NCBI RefSeq assembly: GCF_000499785.1
Contig: NZ_HG726023.1
Location: 344,035-408,034 of the forward strand
Length of the DNA: 64,000 bases
Reading direction: 5' to 3'
Source of the DNA: Bacteroides neonati
GTDB lineage: Bacteria > Bacteroidota > Bacteroidia > Bacteroidales > Bacteroidaceae
Shown piece after piece: positions 56,242 through 64,000 of the stretch; the stretch's first letter is position 1, and the number at the start of each line of letters is the position of its first letter. The position numbers were made by a program, and so were the translations under genes. The notes beneath the pieces are model-generated. The model saw only the letters and a list, made by a program, of their open reading frames with translations. It was not told the DNA's origin and searched no databases.

Positions 56242-59200
56242 ATGGATAAACCAACTATTGCCGAAGTGCAGGATTGGGTACTGACCCTGTACAACACCTG
56301 TGAAGAGACAATCACAGACGACGAGCGACGTGAACAACACAAATATGCCATGATGGTACAACGCCCGCAGGACAAGAAATTTTTGGTGAAGATGCTCGAT
56401 GAATCTTCTCAGATACGCGACCGACGAAAGCTTGCCCATCGTATTAAAGTACTCATCGATGCCTACGGCATTCCTCGTTTCTTCAACAAGCGCGATGCTT
56501 TTCTCTTTAAACTCTACCAAATCTTTGGTCATCATTTCGATTTTGTGGCCATACCTATTATAAAGAAACGCCTTCGTATGGATACCTCGAAGGTGATTAT
56601 CGACGAAGCCCGTCCGCATCTGACGGAACACCTGGCGGAACGTTCCCGGCAGCAGATCGGGCAGAACGTGAATCTCCTTGGCGAGGTGGTATTGGGCAAC
56701 GGCGAGGCCGATCATCGCTACCATCACTACCTTGAGGCACTCGAGTCGAACGATATCAACTATATCTCCGTCAAAATATCGGGCATCTATGCACAGACGC
56801 ACGCTTTGAACTATCAAGAGAGCTTTCCCGAGTTGGTGAAGCGTATGTCGGCACTTTATCAGAAAGCCATCGATTTTCCCTATATCGACGAGCGGGGCGA
56901 GAAGCGGGCTAAATTCATCAACCTCGATATGGAGGAGTACAAAGATACGCACTTCACCCTGCGCCTCTTCAAAGAGGTGCTCAGCCTGCCGCAGTTCAAG
57001 AACTACGAAGCGGGTATTGTGATTCAGGCCTATCTGCCCGATGCTTATGACTTTCAGACCGAGCTGCTCGAGTTTGCCAAGGCACGTGTGGCAGCAGGTG
57101 GATCGCCTATCAAGATGCGCTTGGTCAAAGGGTGCAACCTTGAGATGGAGACGGTCATTTCGTCTCTGCGTGGCTGGCCCAACCCCATTCGCCACGGTAA
57201 AATAGAGGTCGATGCCAACTATATGCACCTGCTGGAGCGGGGATTGCAGTTGGAGAACGCACGCGTGCTTCATCTGGGTGTGGCCTCACACAACCTCTTT
57301 ACCATTGCCTATGCCTATCTATTGGCGCAGCGGCTGGGCTCGTCGGAGTATATGACGTTCGAGATGCTCGAAGGCATGGCCGATCATGTGTGGCGTGCGC
57401 AGTCGAAGCTGGGCAACCGCGTTATTCTCTATACACCCGTGGTCAAGGACGAGCATTTTCTCAATGCCGTCTCTTATCTGGTCAGGCGAATGGACGAGAA
57501 TACGGCTCCCGATAACTTCCTCACGCACTCCTTCAATCTCAAACCGGGTACCGATACGTGGGATTTCCTCACCCGCCAGTTCGAAGAGGCCTATGCGATA
57601 AAGGATACCTTGGAGCATCGCTCTTACCGCACGCAGGATCGCAACTTGCCTTATGTGCCCGTGCCTGCGGGCGAGGTGATGAGGAATGAACCCGATACTG
57701 ATTTCGATCTGCCAAGGAATCAACGATGGGTCGAATCGATCTTGGCTCGTTGGAAGAAGTCGCCGACCGACAAACCCGATAGTATTCCTTTGCAGATAGG
57801 CCGGATGGAGGTTGTATCCAGTCAACGTCACCGCTATATGGACCGTTGTCAGAACGATGAAGTCTGCATCTGCGAGATGTCGCAAGCTGATACCGAGCAG
57901 GTAAAAGAAATACTTCACATTGCCGTCGAAGACCTTGCCAACTGGCGAGAGACGACACTCGCCAAACGCCACCAGATTATGTACGATGCCGCCAACCGCC
58001 TGGCCGATATGCGGGGCGATTTGATAGGCTGTATGTGTGCCATCACCGGAAAGACGGTTGTAGAGGGCGATGTTGAAGTATCCGAAGCCATTGATTATGC
58101 CCGTTTCTACACCACCACGATGAAACAGTTTGTCGGTATGGAGGATATAGAGATCGCTCCCAAAGGTACTGTATTGGTAATATCGCCGTGGAATTTTCCT
58201 TGTGCCATTCCGGTAGGAGGCATTGTGGCAGCCTTGGCGGGCGGCAATACGGTGATTCTGAAACCCGCTACTGTGGCGGCTCCGGTAGCTTGGTTGTTCG
58301 CACAAGCATTCTGGGAGGCAGGTGTGCCCAAAGAGGCATTGCAGGTGATCATTACCGACCGATCTGCACTGGGTGTGCTCACTACCGCTCCCGAGATTAA
58401 GCACATCATCCTGACCGGGGGCACGGATACGGCACGCTATATTGTGCAATCCAATCCCATCACTCCTCTTTCGGCCGAAACCGGTGGAAAGAATGCGATG
58501 ATCCTTACCGCTTCGGGCGACCGCGACCACGCCATCATGAACGTAGTGGCTTCTGCCTTCGGCAATGCCGGACAGAAATGTTCGGCCTGCTCACTGCTTC
58601 TTGTAGAGCGTTCGGTTTACGAAGATCACAACTTCCGCGATAAACTGATTGATGCTGCCACCAGTCTCAAAGTAGGCAGTGTATGGAATGCGGGCAATGT
58701 AGTGGGCCCAATGATTACCAGTCGCAACGAGAAGTTGCTGCAAGCCTTGACGCTCGAACCGGGCGAGTCGTGGTTGGTGCCGCCCCGCTTTCTCGATGAG
58801 AAACAATATGTGTTGGCTCCCACCATTAAGTGGGGGGTGCAGCCGGGCAGTTATTCGTTTAATACCGAACTGTTCGGCCCGTTGCTGAGTGTGGTTTGTA
58901 TCGATAACCTGCAAGAGGGTATTGATCTGGTCAACGGCTTGGAATACGGTCTTACATCTGGCCTGCAGAGTTTGGACGAAGCCGAGCAGAAGCTATGGAG
59001 AGACTCGTTGGTGGCAGGCAATCTGTATATCAATCGTGGTATAACGGGAGCAATCGTGAACCGTCAGCCGTTTGGTGGCATGAAGCTCTCTGCCTTTGGC
59101 GGCGGAGTCAAAGCAGGAGGGCCTAACTATGGTCTGTGTTTTGTCAACATCACCGACTGCCCCGGTAGCACGACCGACTACAAACGTAGCTACGAGGAGG

Positions 59201-59673
59201 CTTGGCGAGAGGAGTTTGCCCGTTCGCGCGATATCAATCAACTTTATGGCGAGCAGAATGTGCTGCGTTACCTACCTATTAAAAATATGGTGTTGCGTGT
59301 ATCGCCAACCGATACGATTGAACAAATAGAACGGGTGGTGTATGCTGCTCGCTTGTGCGGCACGGAGTTGGTCATCAGCATCGAGCCCGATAGTGAGTTG
59401 TTCGATCGCTTGCCGCTGAGTGATTGTCCGGTTTACGAAGAAACCCTTGAAGAGTTCTTAGATACGATTGAAAACTACGAGCGCATTCGTACCTGTACGC
59501 CCGATATCAATCCGCTTATTTACAAGGAAGCTGCCTATTACCATATCTATGTGGCCACAGCTCCTCCGGTGAAAAACGGTAGGGTGGAATTGATTCATTA
59601 CATCAAAGAACAGAGCATCTCGTTCGAGTATCATCGCTATGGCAGTATTAGCGATGTGCCGGCTTGCGAATAA
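56242..59673 (+). CDS. putA: Bifunctional proline dehydrogenase / glutamate-semialdehyde dehydrogenase
   Basis: The 1143-residue protein joins two enzymes. The N-terminal part (about 30-470) is an FAD-type proline dehydrogenase barrel (VNLLGEVVLGNGEADHRYHHYLEAL; IKMRLVKGCNLEMETV). The second part (about 570-1020) is an aldehyde dehydrogenase with VISPWNFPCAIPVGG, ETGGKNAMIL and the catalytic Cys in FGNAGQKCSACS. Together they oxidize proline to glutamate. The last 110 residues form a C-terminal extension. No DNA-binding ribbon-helix-helix is seen at the N-terminus, so it is not the regulatory trifunctional type. Confidence 0.95.
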   Translation: MDKPTIAEVQDWVLTLYNTCEETITDDERREQHKYAMMVQRPQDKKFLVKMLDESSQIRDRRKLAHRIKVLIDAYGIPRFFNKRDAFLFKLYQIFGHHFDFVAIPIIKKRLRMDTSKVIIDEARPHLTEHLAERSRQQIGQNVNLLGEVVLGNGEADHRYHHYLEALESNDINYISVKISGIYAQTHALNYQESFPELVKRMSALYQKAIDFPYIDERGEKRAKFINLDMEEYKDTHFTLRLFKEVLSLPQFKNYEAGIVIQAYLPDAYDFQTELLEFAKARVAAGGSPIKMRLVKGCNLEMETVISSLRGWPNPIRHGKIEVDANYMHLLERGLQLENARVLHLGVASHNLFTIAYAYLLAQRLGSSEYMTFEMLEGMADHVWRAQSKLGNRVILYTPVVKDEHFLNAVSYLVRRMDENTAPDNFLTHSFNLKPGTDTWDFLTRQFEEAYAIKDTLEHRSYRTQDRNLPYVPVPAGEVMRNEPDTDFDLPRNQRWVESILARWKKSPTDKPDSIPLQIGRMEVVSSQRHRYMDRCQNDEVCICEMSQADTEQVKEILHIAVEDLANWRETTLAKRHQIMYDAANRLADMRGDLIGCMCAITGKTVVEGDVEVSEAIDYARFYTTTMKQFVGMEDIEIAPKGTVLVISPWNFPCAIPVGGIVAALAGGNTVILKPATVAAPVAWLFAQAFWEAGVPKEALQVIITDRSALGVLTTAPEIKHIILTGGTDTARYIVQSNPITPLSAETGGKNAMILTASGDRDHAIMNVVASAFGNAGQKCSACSLLLVERSVYEDHNFRDKLIDAATSLKVGSVWNAGNVVGPMITSRNEKLLQALTLEPGESWLVPPRFLDEKQYVLAPTIKWGVQPGSYSFNTELFGPLLSVVCIDNLQEGIDLVNGLEYGLTSGLQSLDEAEQKLWRDSLVAGNLYINRGITGAIVNRQPFGGMKLSAFGGGVKAGGPNYGLCFVNITDCPGSTTDYKRSYEEAWREEFARSRDINQLYGEQNVLRYLPIKNMVLRVSPTDTIEQIERVVYAARLCGTELVISIEPDSELFDRLPLSDCPVYEETLEEFLDTIENYERIRTCTPDINPLIYKEAAYYHIYVATAPPVKNGRVELIHYIKEQSISFEYHRYGSISDVPACE

Positions 59674-59679
59674 AAAAGA

Positions 59680-59716
59680 ACTGCCGGGCAGCATCTTTCG
59701 ATGACTGCCCGGCAGT
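59680..59716. terminator. Terminator after putA
   Basis: ACTGCCGGGCAG (59680-59691) pairs perfectly with 59705-59716, and an A run precedes and TTT follows, so it serves either direction. Confidence 0.9.
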
Positions 59717-59773
59717 GTTTATTGATGCGGCTGTCGTTGTATGCGGCTGTATGTCTATCCGCAAGCTCGTGCC

Positions 59774-61132
59774 TTATCGGTATGCTTGGTGAAACTCAAT
59801 GACCGCCTCGATTCCTTTGCGGAAAATATCCAGTGAGAAGTTCTCGTTCGGTGAGTGAATGGCATCCGATTCGAGCCCGAATCCCATCAAGACGGTCTTC
59901 GTGCCGAGTACTTGCTCGAAGGTAGATATAATAGGAATACTCCCCCCGCGTCGTACAGCCAGCGGCTTTTTGCCGAAAGCAATCTCAAATCCCTTTTCGG
60001 CAGCCTGATAGGCGGGGAGGGTGATGGGGCATACATAGCCCTGTCCGCCATGCATTGGCGTTACTTTTACCGCTACTGTATCGGGGGCTATCGATTTGAA
60101 ATAGTCTGCAAACAGTTTCGATATCTTGTGATGATCTTGGTGAGCCACCAATCGGCACGATACTTTGGCAAATGCCTTCGATGGCAATACGGTTTTCGAG
60201 CCTTCGCCTGTATATCCCCCCCAGATACCACATACGTCGAACGAGGGGCGGCAACTGTTTCGCTCGAGTGTGCTGTATCCCTTTTCTCCTGCCAGCTGCT
60301 TTACGCCAATGGCGGCTTTGTAGTTTGCTTCGTTAAAAGGAATGTGAGCAATCATCTCACGCTCGGGTCCGGGCACTTCTTCTACATCGTCATAGAATCC
60401 GGGGATGGTGATGCGTCCGTCGGCATCGACTACCTGGCTGATCATACCGCAAAGCACATTGATGGGGTTGGCTACCGCTCCACCGAAGTGTCCCGAATGC
60501 AAGTCGCGGTTGGGACCCGTTACTTCGACTTCCCAATAAGCCAATCCGCGCAAGCCGGTTGTTAGCGAAGGCAGTTCGGCACCCAGCATGCTGGTATCCG
60601 AAACTAAGATAACATCGGCTTTGAGTAGCTCTTTATGCTTTTCGCAGAATGCTTCGAGGCTGGGCGATCCGATCTCTTCTTCGCCCTCGAAGATGAACTT
60701 TACGTTGTTCTTCAGTAACCCGTTCTTGACGAGATATTCGAACGCCTTGACCTGAATAAAGGCTTGTCCTTTATCATCATCGGCTCCACGCGCCCAGATA
60801 TGTTCGTCGCGTATCTCCGGTTCAAACGGTTGACTCTTCCAAAGTTCCAATGGTTCGGCAGGCATTACATCGTAATGGGCATAGATCAAGATGGTCTTGG
60901 CAGCCGGATCGACCAGCTTCTGACCATATACAACGGGGTTGCCCTCAGATGGCATCACGATGGCTTCATCGGCTCCAGCCTCGAGCAAGAGTTCTGCCCA
61001 TCGTTCGGCACAGATCATCATATCGGGCTGGTGCTCGGGTTTGGCACTGATACTAGGGATGCGGATGAGGCTGAATAGGTCGTCCATCATCTTCGGCTCG
61101 TTGGCCGCTATATACTTTTGTATTTCGTTCAT
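59774..61132 (-). CDS. M20-family dipeptidase
   Basis: The 452-residue protein has the zinc-peptidase motifs: ILIYAHYDVMPAEP with the first His, WARGADDDKGQ with the bridging Asp, FEGEEEIGSPS with the catalytic Glu, and DLHSGHFGGAVANP in the dimerization domain. VRRGGSIPI and AIHSPNENF near the end provide later ligands. It likely hydrolyses dipeptides in the cytoplasm. The gene starts 21 nt after the aroC stop, so the two are probably co-transcribed. Confidence 0.94.
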   Translation of the reverse strand: MNEIQKYIAANEPKMMDDLFSLIRIPSISAKPEHQPDMMICAERWAELLLEAGADEAIVMPSEGNPVVYGQKLVDPAAKTILIYAHYDVMPAEPLELWKSQPFEPEIRDEHIWARGADDDKGQAFIQVKAFEYLVKNGLLKNNVKFIFEGEEEIGSPSLEAFCEKHKELLKADVILVSDTSMLGAELPSLTTGLRGLAYWEVEVTGPNRDLHSGHFGGAVANPINVLCGMISQVVDADGRITIPGFYDDVEEVPGPEREMIAHIPFNEANYKAAIGVKQLAGEKGYSTLERNSCRPSFDVCGIWGGYTGEGSKTVLPSKAFAKVSCRLVAHQDHHKISKLFADYFKSIAPDTVAVKVTPMHGGQGYVCPITLPAYQAAEKGFEIAFGKKPLAVRRGGSIPIISTFEQVLGTKTVLMGFGLESDAIHSPNENFSLDIFRKGIEAVIEFHQAYR

Positions 61133-61153
61133 TGAATGTGCGTTAAGTAGTGA

Positions 61154-62230
61154 TTATAATTGAGTCATTCTGTCGATCAGGTAGTAATCGAGTATGGTCA
61201 TGGCTGCCATGGCCTCTACGATGGGCACTGCACGGGGCAATACACAAGGGTCGTGTCGTCCGCGGGCTTTCATGGTGGTGTCTATCCCGTCGATGTTGAC
61301 CGTTTCCTGCTCCATCAGCACTGTAGCCACCGGCTTGAAGGCTACGCGGAAGAAGATATCCTGACCGTTGCTGATACCTCCCTGAATACCTCCCGAATGG
61401 TTGGTACGGGTCTCAATGTGTCCACCGTTGTTGTAGAATACATCGTTCTGCTCCGATCCTTTTTGCTTTAATCCTTTGAAGCCGTCGCCGTATTCGAATG
61501 CTTTGGCTGCATTGATGCTCAGCATCGCATTGCCCAGTGCAGCGTGCAGCTTTCCGTATACCGGCTGGCCAAGCCCGATGGGGCATCCTTTGATCACACA
61601 GGTCAACACGCCGCCTATCGTATCGCCTTCGCCTTTTATCTTATAAATCAGTGCTTCCATCTCTTTGGCCTTTTCCTGATCGGGGCAACGTACCGGGTTC
61701 TCTTCGATGGTGTTGAGGTCGTAGTCGGTATAGTTTCCGTCGAGTTTGATGGAGCCTACCTGCGAGGTATAGGCTGTAATACTGATACCCAACTGACGGA
61801 GTGCCAGCTTGGCCAATGCACCACCTATCACTCGCGAAATGGTTTCGCGAGCCGATGATCTTCCTCCGCCCCGATGGTCGCGGATGCCATATTTCACTTG
61901 ATAGGTATAGTCTGCATGTGAGGGGCGATATACCTCTTTTAAATTATTGTAGTCGTTTGAATGTTGGTTCTCATTCCATACGATAAATCCAATGGGGCAT
62001 CCGGTCGATTTTCCTTCGAAGATACCGGATAGAAATTCTACCTTGTCTGCCTCCTTGCGTGAAGTCGTAATGACCGATTGTCCGGGTCTGCGACGATTAA
62101 GCTCGTTTTGCACAAATGCTTCATCGATGACAATACCTGCCGGAAATCCATCAATAACTCCTCCGATACCCTTTCCGTGCGATTCGCCGAAACTGGTAAG
62201 TCTTAAAAAATTGCCGAATGAATTAAACAT
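61154..62230 (-). CDS. aroC: Chorismate synthase
   Basis: This 358-residue protein begins [20 protein letters not shown], the first AroC signature. [24 protein letters not shown] is the FMN-binding region, and [23 protein letters not shown] the third signature. It makes chorismate from 5-enolpyruvylshikimate 3-phosphate with reduced FMN, the last shared step to the aromatic amino acids. It precedes the M20 peptidase on the same strand. Confidence 0.98.
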   Translation of the reverse strand: MFNSFGNFLRLTSFGESHGKGIGGVIDGFPAGIVIDEAFVQNELNRRRPGQSVITTSRKEADKVEFLSGIFEGKSTGCPIGFIVWNENQHSNDYNNLKEVYRPSHADYTYQVKYGIRDHRGGGRSSARETISRVIGGALAKLALRQLGISITAYTSQVGSIKLDGNYTDYDLNTIEENPVRCPDQEKAKEMEALIYKIKGEGDTIGGVLTCVIKGCPIGLGQPVYGKLHAALGNAMLSINAAKAFEYGDGFKGLKQKGSEQNDVFYNNGGHIETRTNHSGGIQGGISNGQDIFFRVAFKPVATVLMEQETVNIDGIDTTMKARGRHDPCVLPRAVPIVEAMAAMTILDYYLIDRMTQL

Positions 62231-62499
62231 ATGATTGGTTTTAAAGTTGTTTTATATGCAAATATAACAAATATTTTCTAAGAAAGATGGCTCGTTTTTG
62301 AATTCTCTGTCCAAGTATACACTATTTTTGTGTTGTTTCAGTGAATCTTAAATTTAGAACATAGAATACATAGTATGGGACTTGTCCGAAAGAAAATAAA
62401 ACTGTTACTTTGCACTGTTTTTGGGTACGTTTAAAAAGCGCCTAACTTCTTTATATTGAATAGAAAAGAGAAATATATTAATAACTAAACGTGATTATT

Positions 62500-63975
62500 A
62501 TGAAAAAAGGTTTATTGTATTTATTTGTATTGATTTGCTCAACAGCTATGTTTACATCATGTAATAATGATGAGAAGGAAATATTTCCAGTAGATGAAGA
62601 ACTCGTTGGTACCTATAAAGGTGCTATGGATATCGTATTGGATAAGTTGCCCATTGCAGCTCAATTACCTAAAAATGTAAACATCTCTAAGGCTGGAGAT
62701 AATCAAATAAAAATGGAATTGAAAGATTTCGTTTTCGCTGGCATGAATATTGGTACGATTACTATTGATCGTTGCGACTTGGTACGTTCGGGAGATATAT
62801 ATTCATTTACAGGTTCTCAGACTTTGACATTGCTTGATCCTATTGGTACTTGTCCTGTAACGGTAAAGGGCACAATTGGAAAAGGCAATCTGAAGATGAA
62901 TATTGATGTAGATGTTAAGGCGCTCAATCAGTCTGTGCAAGTAGATTATTCTGGTGTTAAATTAAGTGGTAGTGAAAAAACTGAAGCTAAAATTACAGCT
63001 TTTACGATTGACAATGCACTTGTATTGGAACAACCTGTTATTAATGAGGAGCAAGGTACAATTACTTTTAAAGTGAATGAGACTGCTACAGCAGATGATC
63101 TGAAAGCAATGGCTCCTACACTTACTATTTCAGAGAAGGCTGTTGTTAATCCTGCTAGCGGGGTGGCACAAGATTTCTCTAATGGTAAGAAGGTTACTTA
63201 TACGGTTGTAGCGGAGAATGGTACTGTAAAAGAGTATGTGGCTTCGATTGCCGGTAATTTGAATGTACTGAAATACTCTTTTGAGGAATGGGGCGAAACT
63301 GGGACATATACTAAATATCAATCTCCACTCCCTTTGGCTGAATTAGCATCTAGTAATGGTGGAGCAGAGCTTTTGGTTGCTTTTGGGTTTAAAGGAGGTT
63401 TCCCTATGCTTCAAGAAAAAGAGGCAAAGGAAGGACAGTATGCGGTTAAGTTAGTTACCCTTTATACAGATGGAGAAGGTTTTGGAATGGCTCCTGTTAT
63501 TACTGCAGGATCGTTATTTACAGGTGTATTTAGCCTTGATATTGGAGATCAGTTGAAAAGTACAAAGTTTGGTATTGCCTACGATAAAAAGCCTATACGT
63601 TTTAGAGGCTGGTATAAATATGCTCCAGGGGCCCCATTCTATAATGGTTCAAAAGACGCTATTATAGAAAAGACAGATGAATGTTCTATTGCTGCGATAT
63701 TATATAAAGTAGAAAGTGATGAAGAAGTTTTGACGGGACACGATATTAATACATCTGATAAAAGAGTAGCTGTAGCTGTTCTACAAGATGGTACAGCAAA
63801 AGCTAATTATACCGAATTTGATATTCCGTTTACTTATTTGAGTGGTAAGGCTTATGAAGTCGGTGCTAAATATAAAATGGCTATTGTTTGTTCTTCAAGT
63901 AAAGAAGGAGATGCCTTTAAAGGAGCGAGTGGTAGTGCACTTGTTGTTGATGAATTGGAAGTAATTGGTGAATAA
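62500..63975 (+). CDS. Surface lipoprotein with calycin-like and PCMD-like domains
   Basis: From the ATG at 62500 (an upstream GTG at 62491 is rejected) the protein has 491 residues with a lipoprotein signal (MKKGLLYLFVLICSTAMFTSC). Residues about 30-160 form a beta-barrel-like domain (LVGTYKGAMDIVLDKLPIAAQLPKNV). A DUF5018-like Ig module (about 163-250) contains ITFKVNETATADDLKAMAPTLTI. The C-terminal region (about 252-491, NVLKYSFEEWGETG) matches the Bacteroidales PCMD pattern, a putative carbohydrate-related module. It is likely exported to the cell surface. No SusC/D genes are next to it within the window. Confidence 0.85.
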   Translation: MKKGLLYLFVLICSTAMFTSCNNDEKEIFPVDEELVGTYKGAMDIVLDKLPIAAQLPKNVNISKAGDNQIKMELKDFVFAGMNIGTITIDRCDLVRSGDIYSFTGSQTLTLLDPIGTCPVTVKGTIGKGNLKMNIDVDVKALNQSVQVDYSGVKLSGSEKTEAKITAFTIDNALVLEQPVINEEQGTITFKVNETATADDLKAMAPTLTISEKAVVNPASGVAQDFSNGKKVTYTVVAENGTVKEYVASIAGNLNVLKYSFEEWGETGTYTKYQSPLPLAELASSNGGAELLVAFGFKGGFPMLQEKEAKEGQYAVKLVTLYTDGEGFGMAPVITAGSLFTGVFSLDIGDQLKSTKFGIAYDKKPIRFRGWYKYAPGAPFYNGSKDAIIEKTDECSIAAILYKVESDEEVLTGHDINTSDKRVAVAVLQDGTAKANYTEFDIPFTYLSGKAYEVGAKYKMAIVCSSSKEGDAFKGASGSALVVDELEVIGE

Positions 63976-64000
63976 AGGGTTTAGCTATAAAAAACAAAAA

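Noticed and set aside
56230..57273. Reverse-strand frame of 347 codons at the start of putA
   Set aside because: It overlaps the proline dehydrogenase domain in antisense and would lack its own promoter.
57319..58530. Long reverse-strand frame (403 codons) inside putA
   Set aside because: It mirrors the codon bias of putA and has no family features.
1..64000. CRISPR arrays, rRNA genes and prophage structural genes
   Set aside because: No regular repeat-spacer pattern, rRNA sequence or capsid/tail gene was seen.

Overview
The window reads as chromosome from a Bacteroides-type member of the Bacteroidales. The signs are SusC/SusD genes, a hybrid two-component regulator, many promoters with a TAnnTTTG -7 box, lipoproteins with short charged N-termini, a methylmalonyl-CoA mutase pair for propionate, and housekeeping proteins of Bacteroides type. 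All names come from reading motifs by eye; no database search was run.

Layout. (1) 1-1.8 kb: end of a cell-wall amidase gene and an SBF-family transporter. (2) About 1.75-15.65 kb: an integrative mobilizable element inserted in the 3' end of the transporter gene. It carries a tyrosine integrase, an unknown gene, an excisionase-like HTH gene, a RepA-like ATPase, a primase-like protein, a candidate oriT, MobC, a relaxase, a membrane coiled-coil protein, a decayed IS, and a cargo operon of two lipoproteins plus a 1043-aa secreted lipase-like hydrolase. The displaced native 3' end of the transporter gene survives at 15592-15660. (3) 15.8-22 kb: VOC protein, HD protein, LptD-like protein, uracil-DNA glycosylase, AsnA and a tRNA-Arg(CCG). 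(4) 22.1-37.8 kb: a polysaccharide utilization locus (SusC, SusD, SASA/CE6-like esterase, GH2, GH50-like enzyme, divergent GH29). Its hybrid two-component regulator is split by a -1 frameshift. (5) 37.8-45.7 kb: HAD phosphatase, lipoprotein, Pgi, GpsA, LysS, MATE exporter and a cytidylate-kinase-like protein. (6) 45.8-47.3 kb: an intact IS1380-like element. (7) 47.4-64 kb: MutA/MutB, a candidate small RNA, a sensor kinase, TopB, PutA, an M20 dipeptidase, chorismate synthase and a Bacteroidales surface lipoprotein.

How the genes work together. The mobile element has what it needs to integrate, replicate its DNA and be mobilized, but no type IV secretion channel, so it would depend on a helper. 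The PUL would import and depolymerize a glycan. GH50-like, GH2 and GH29 enzymes plus an esterase suggest a galactan-type substrate, but this is inference. The most unusual observations are the lipoprotein-lipase cargo, the exchanged gene 3' end at the attachment site, the broken PUL regulator, an inverted pair of 49-nt intergenic elements about 28 kb apart, and a promoter-terminator unit likely to make a short RNA.
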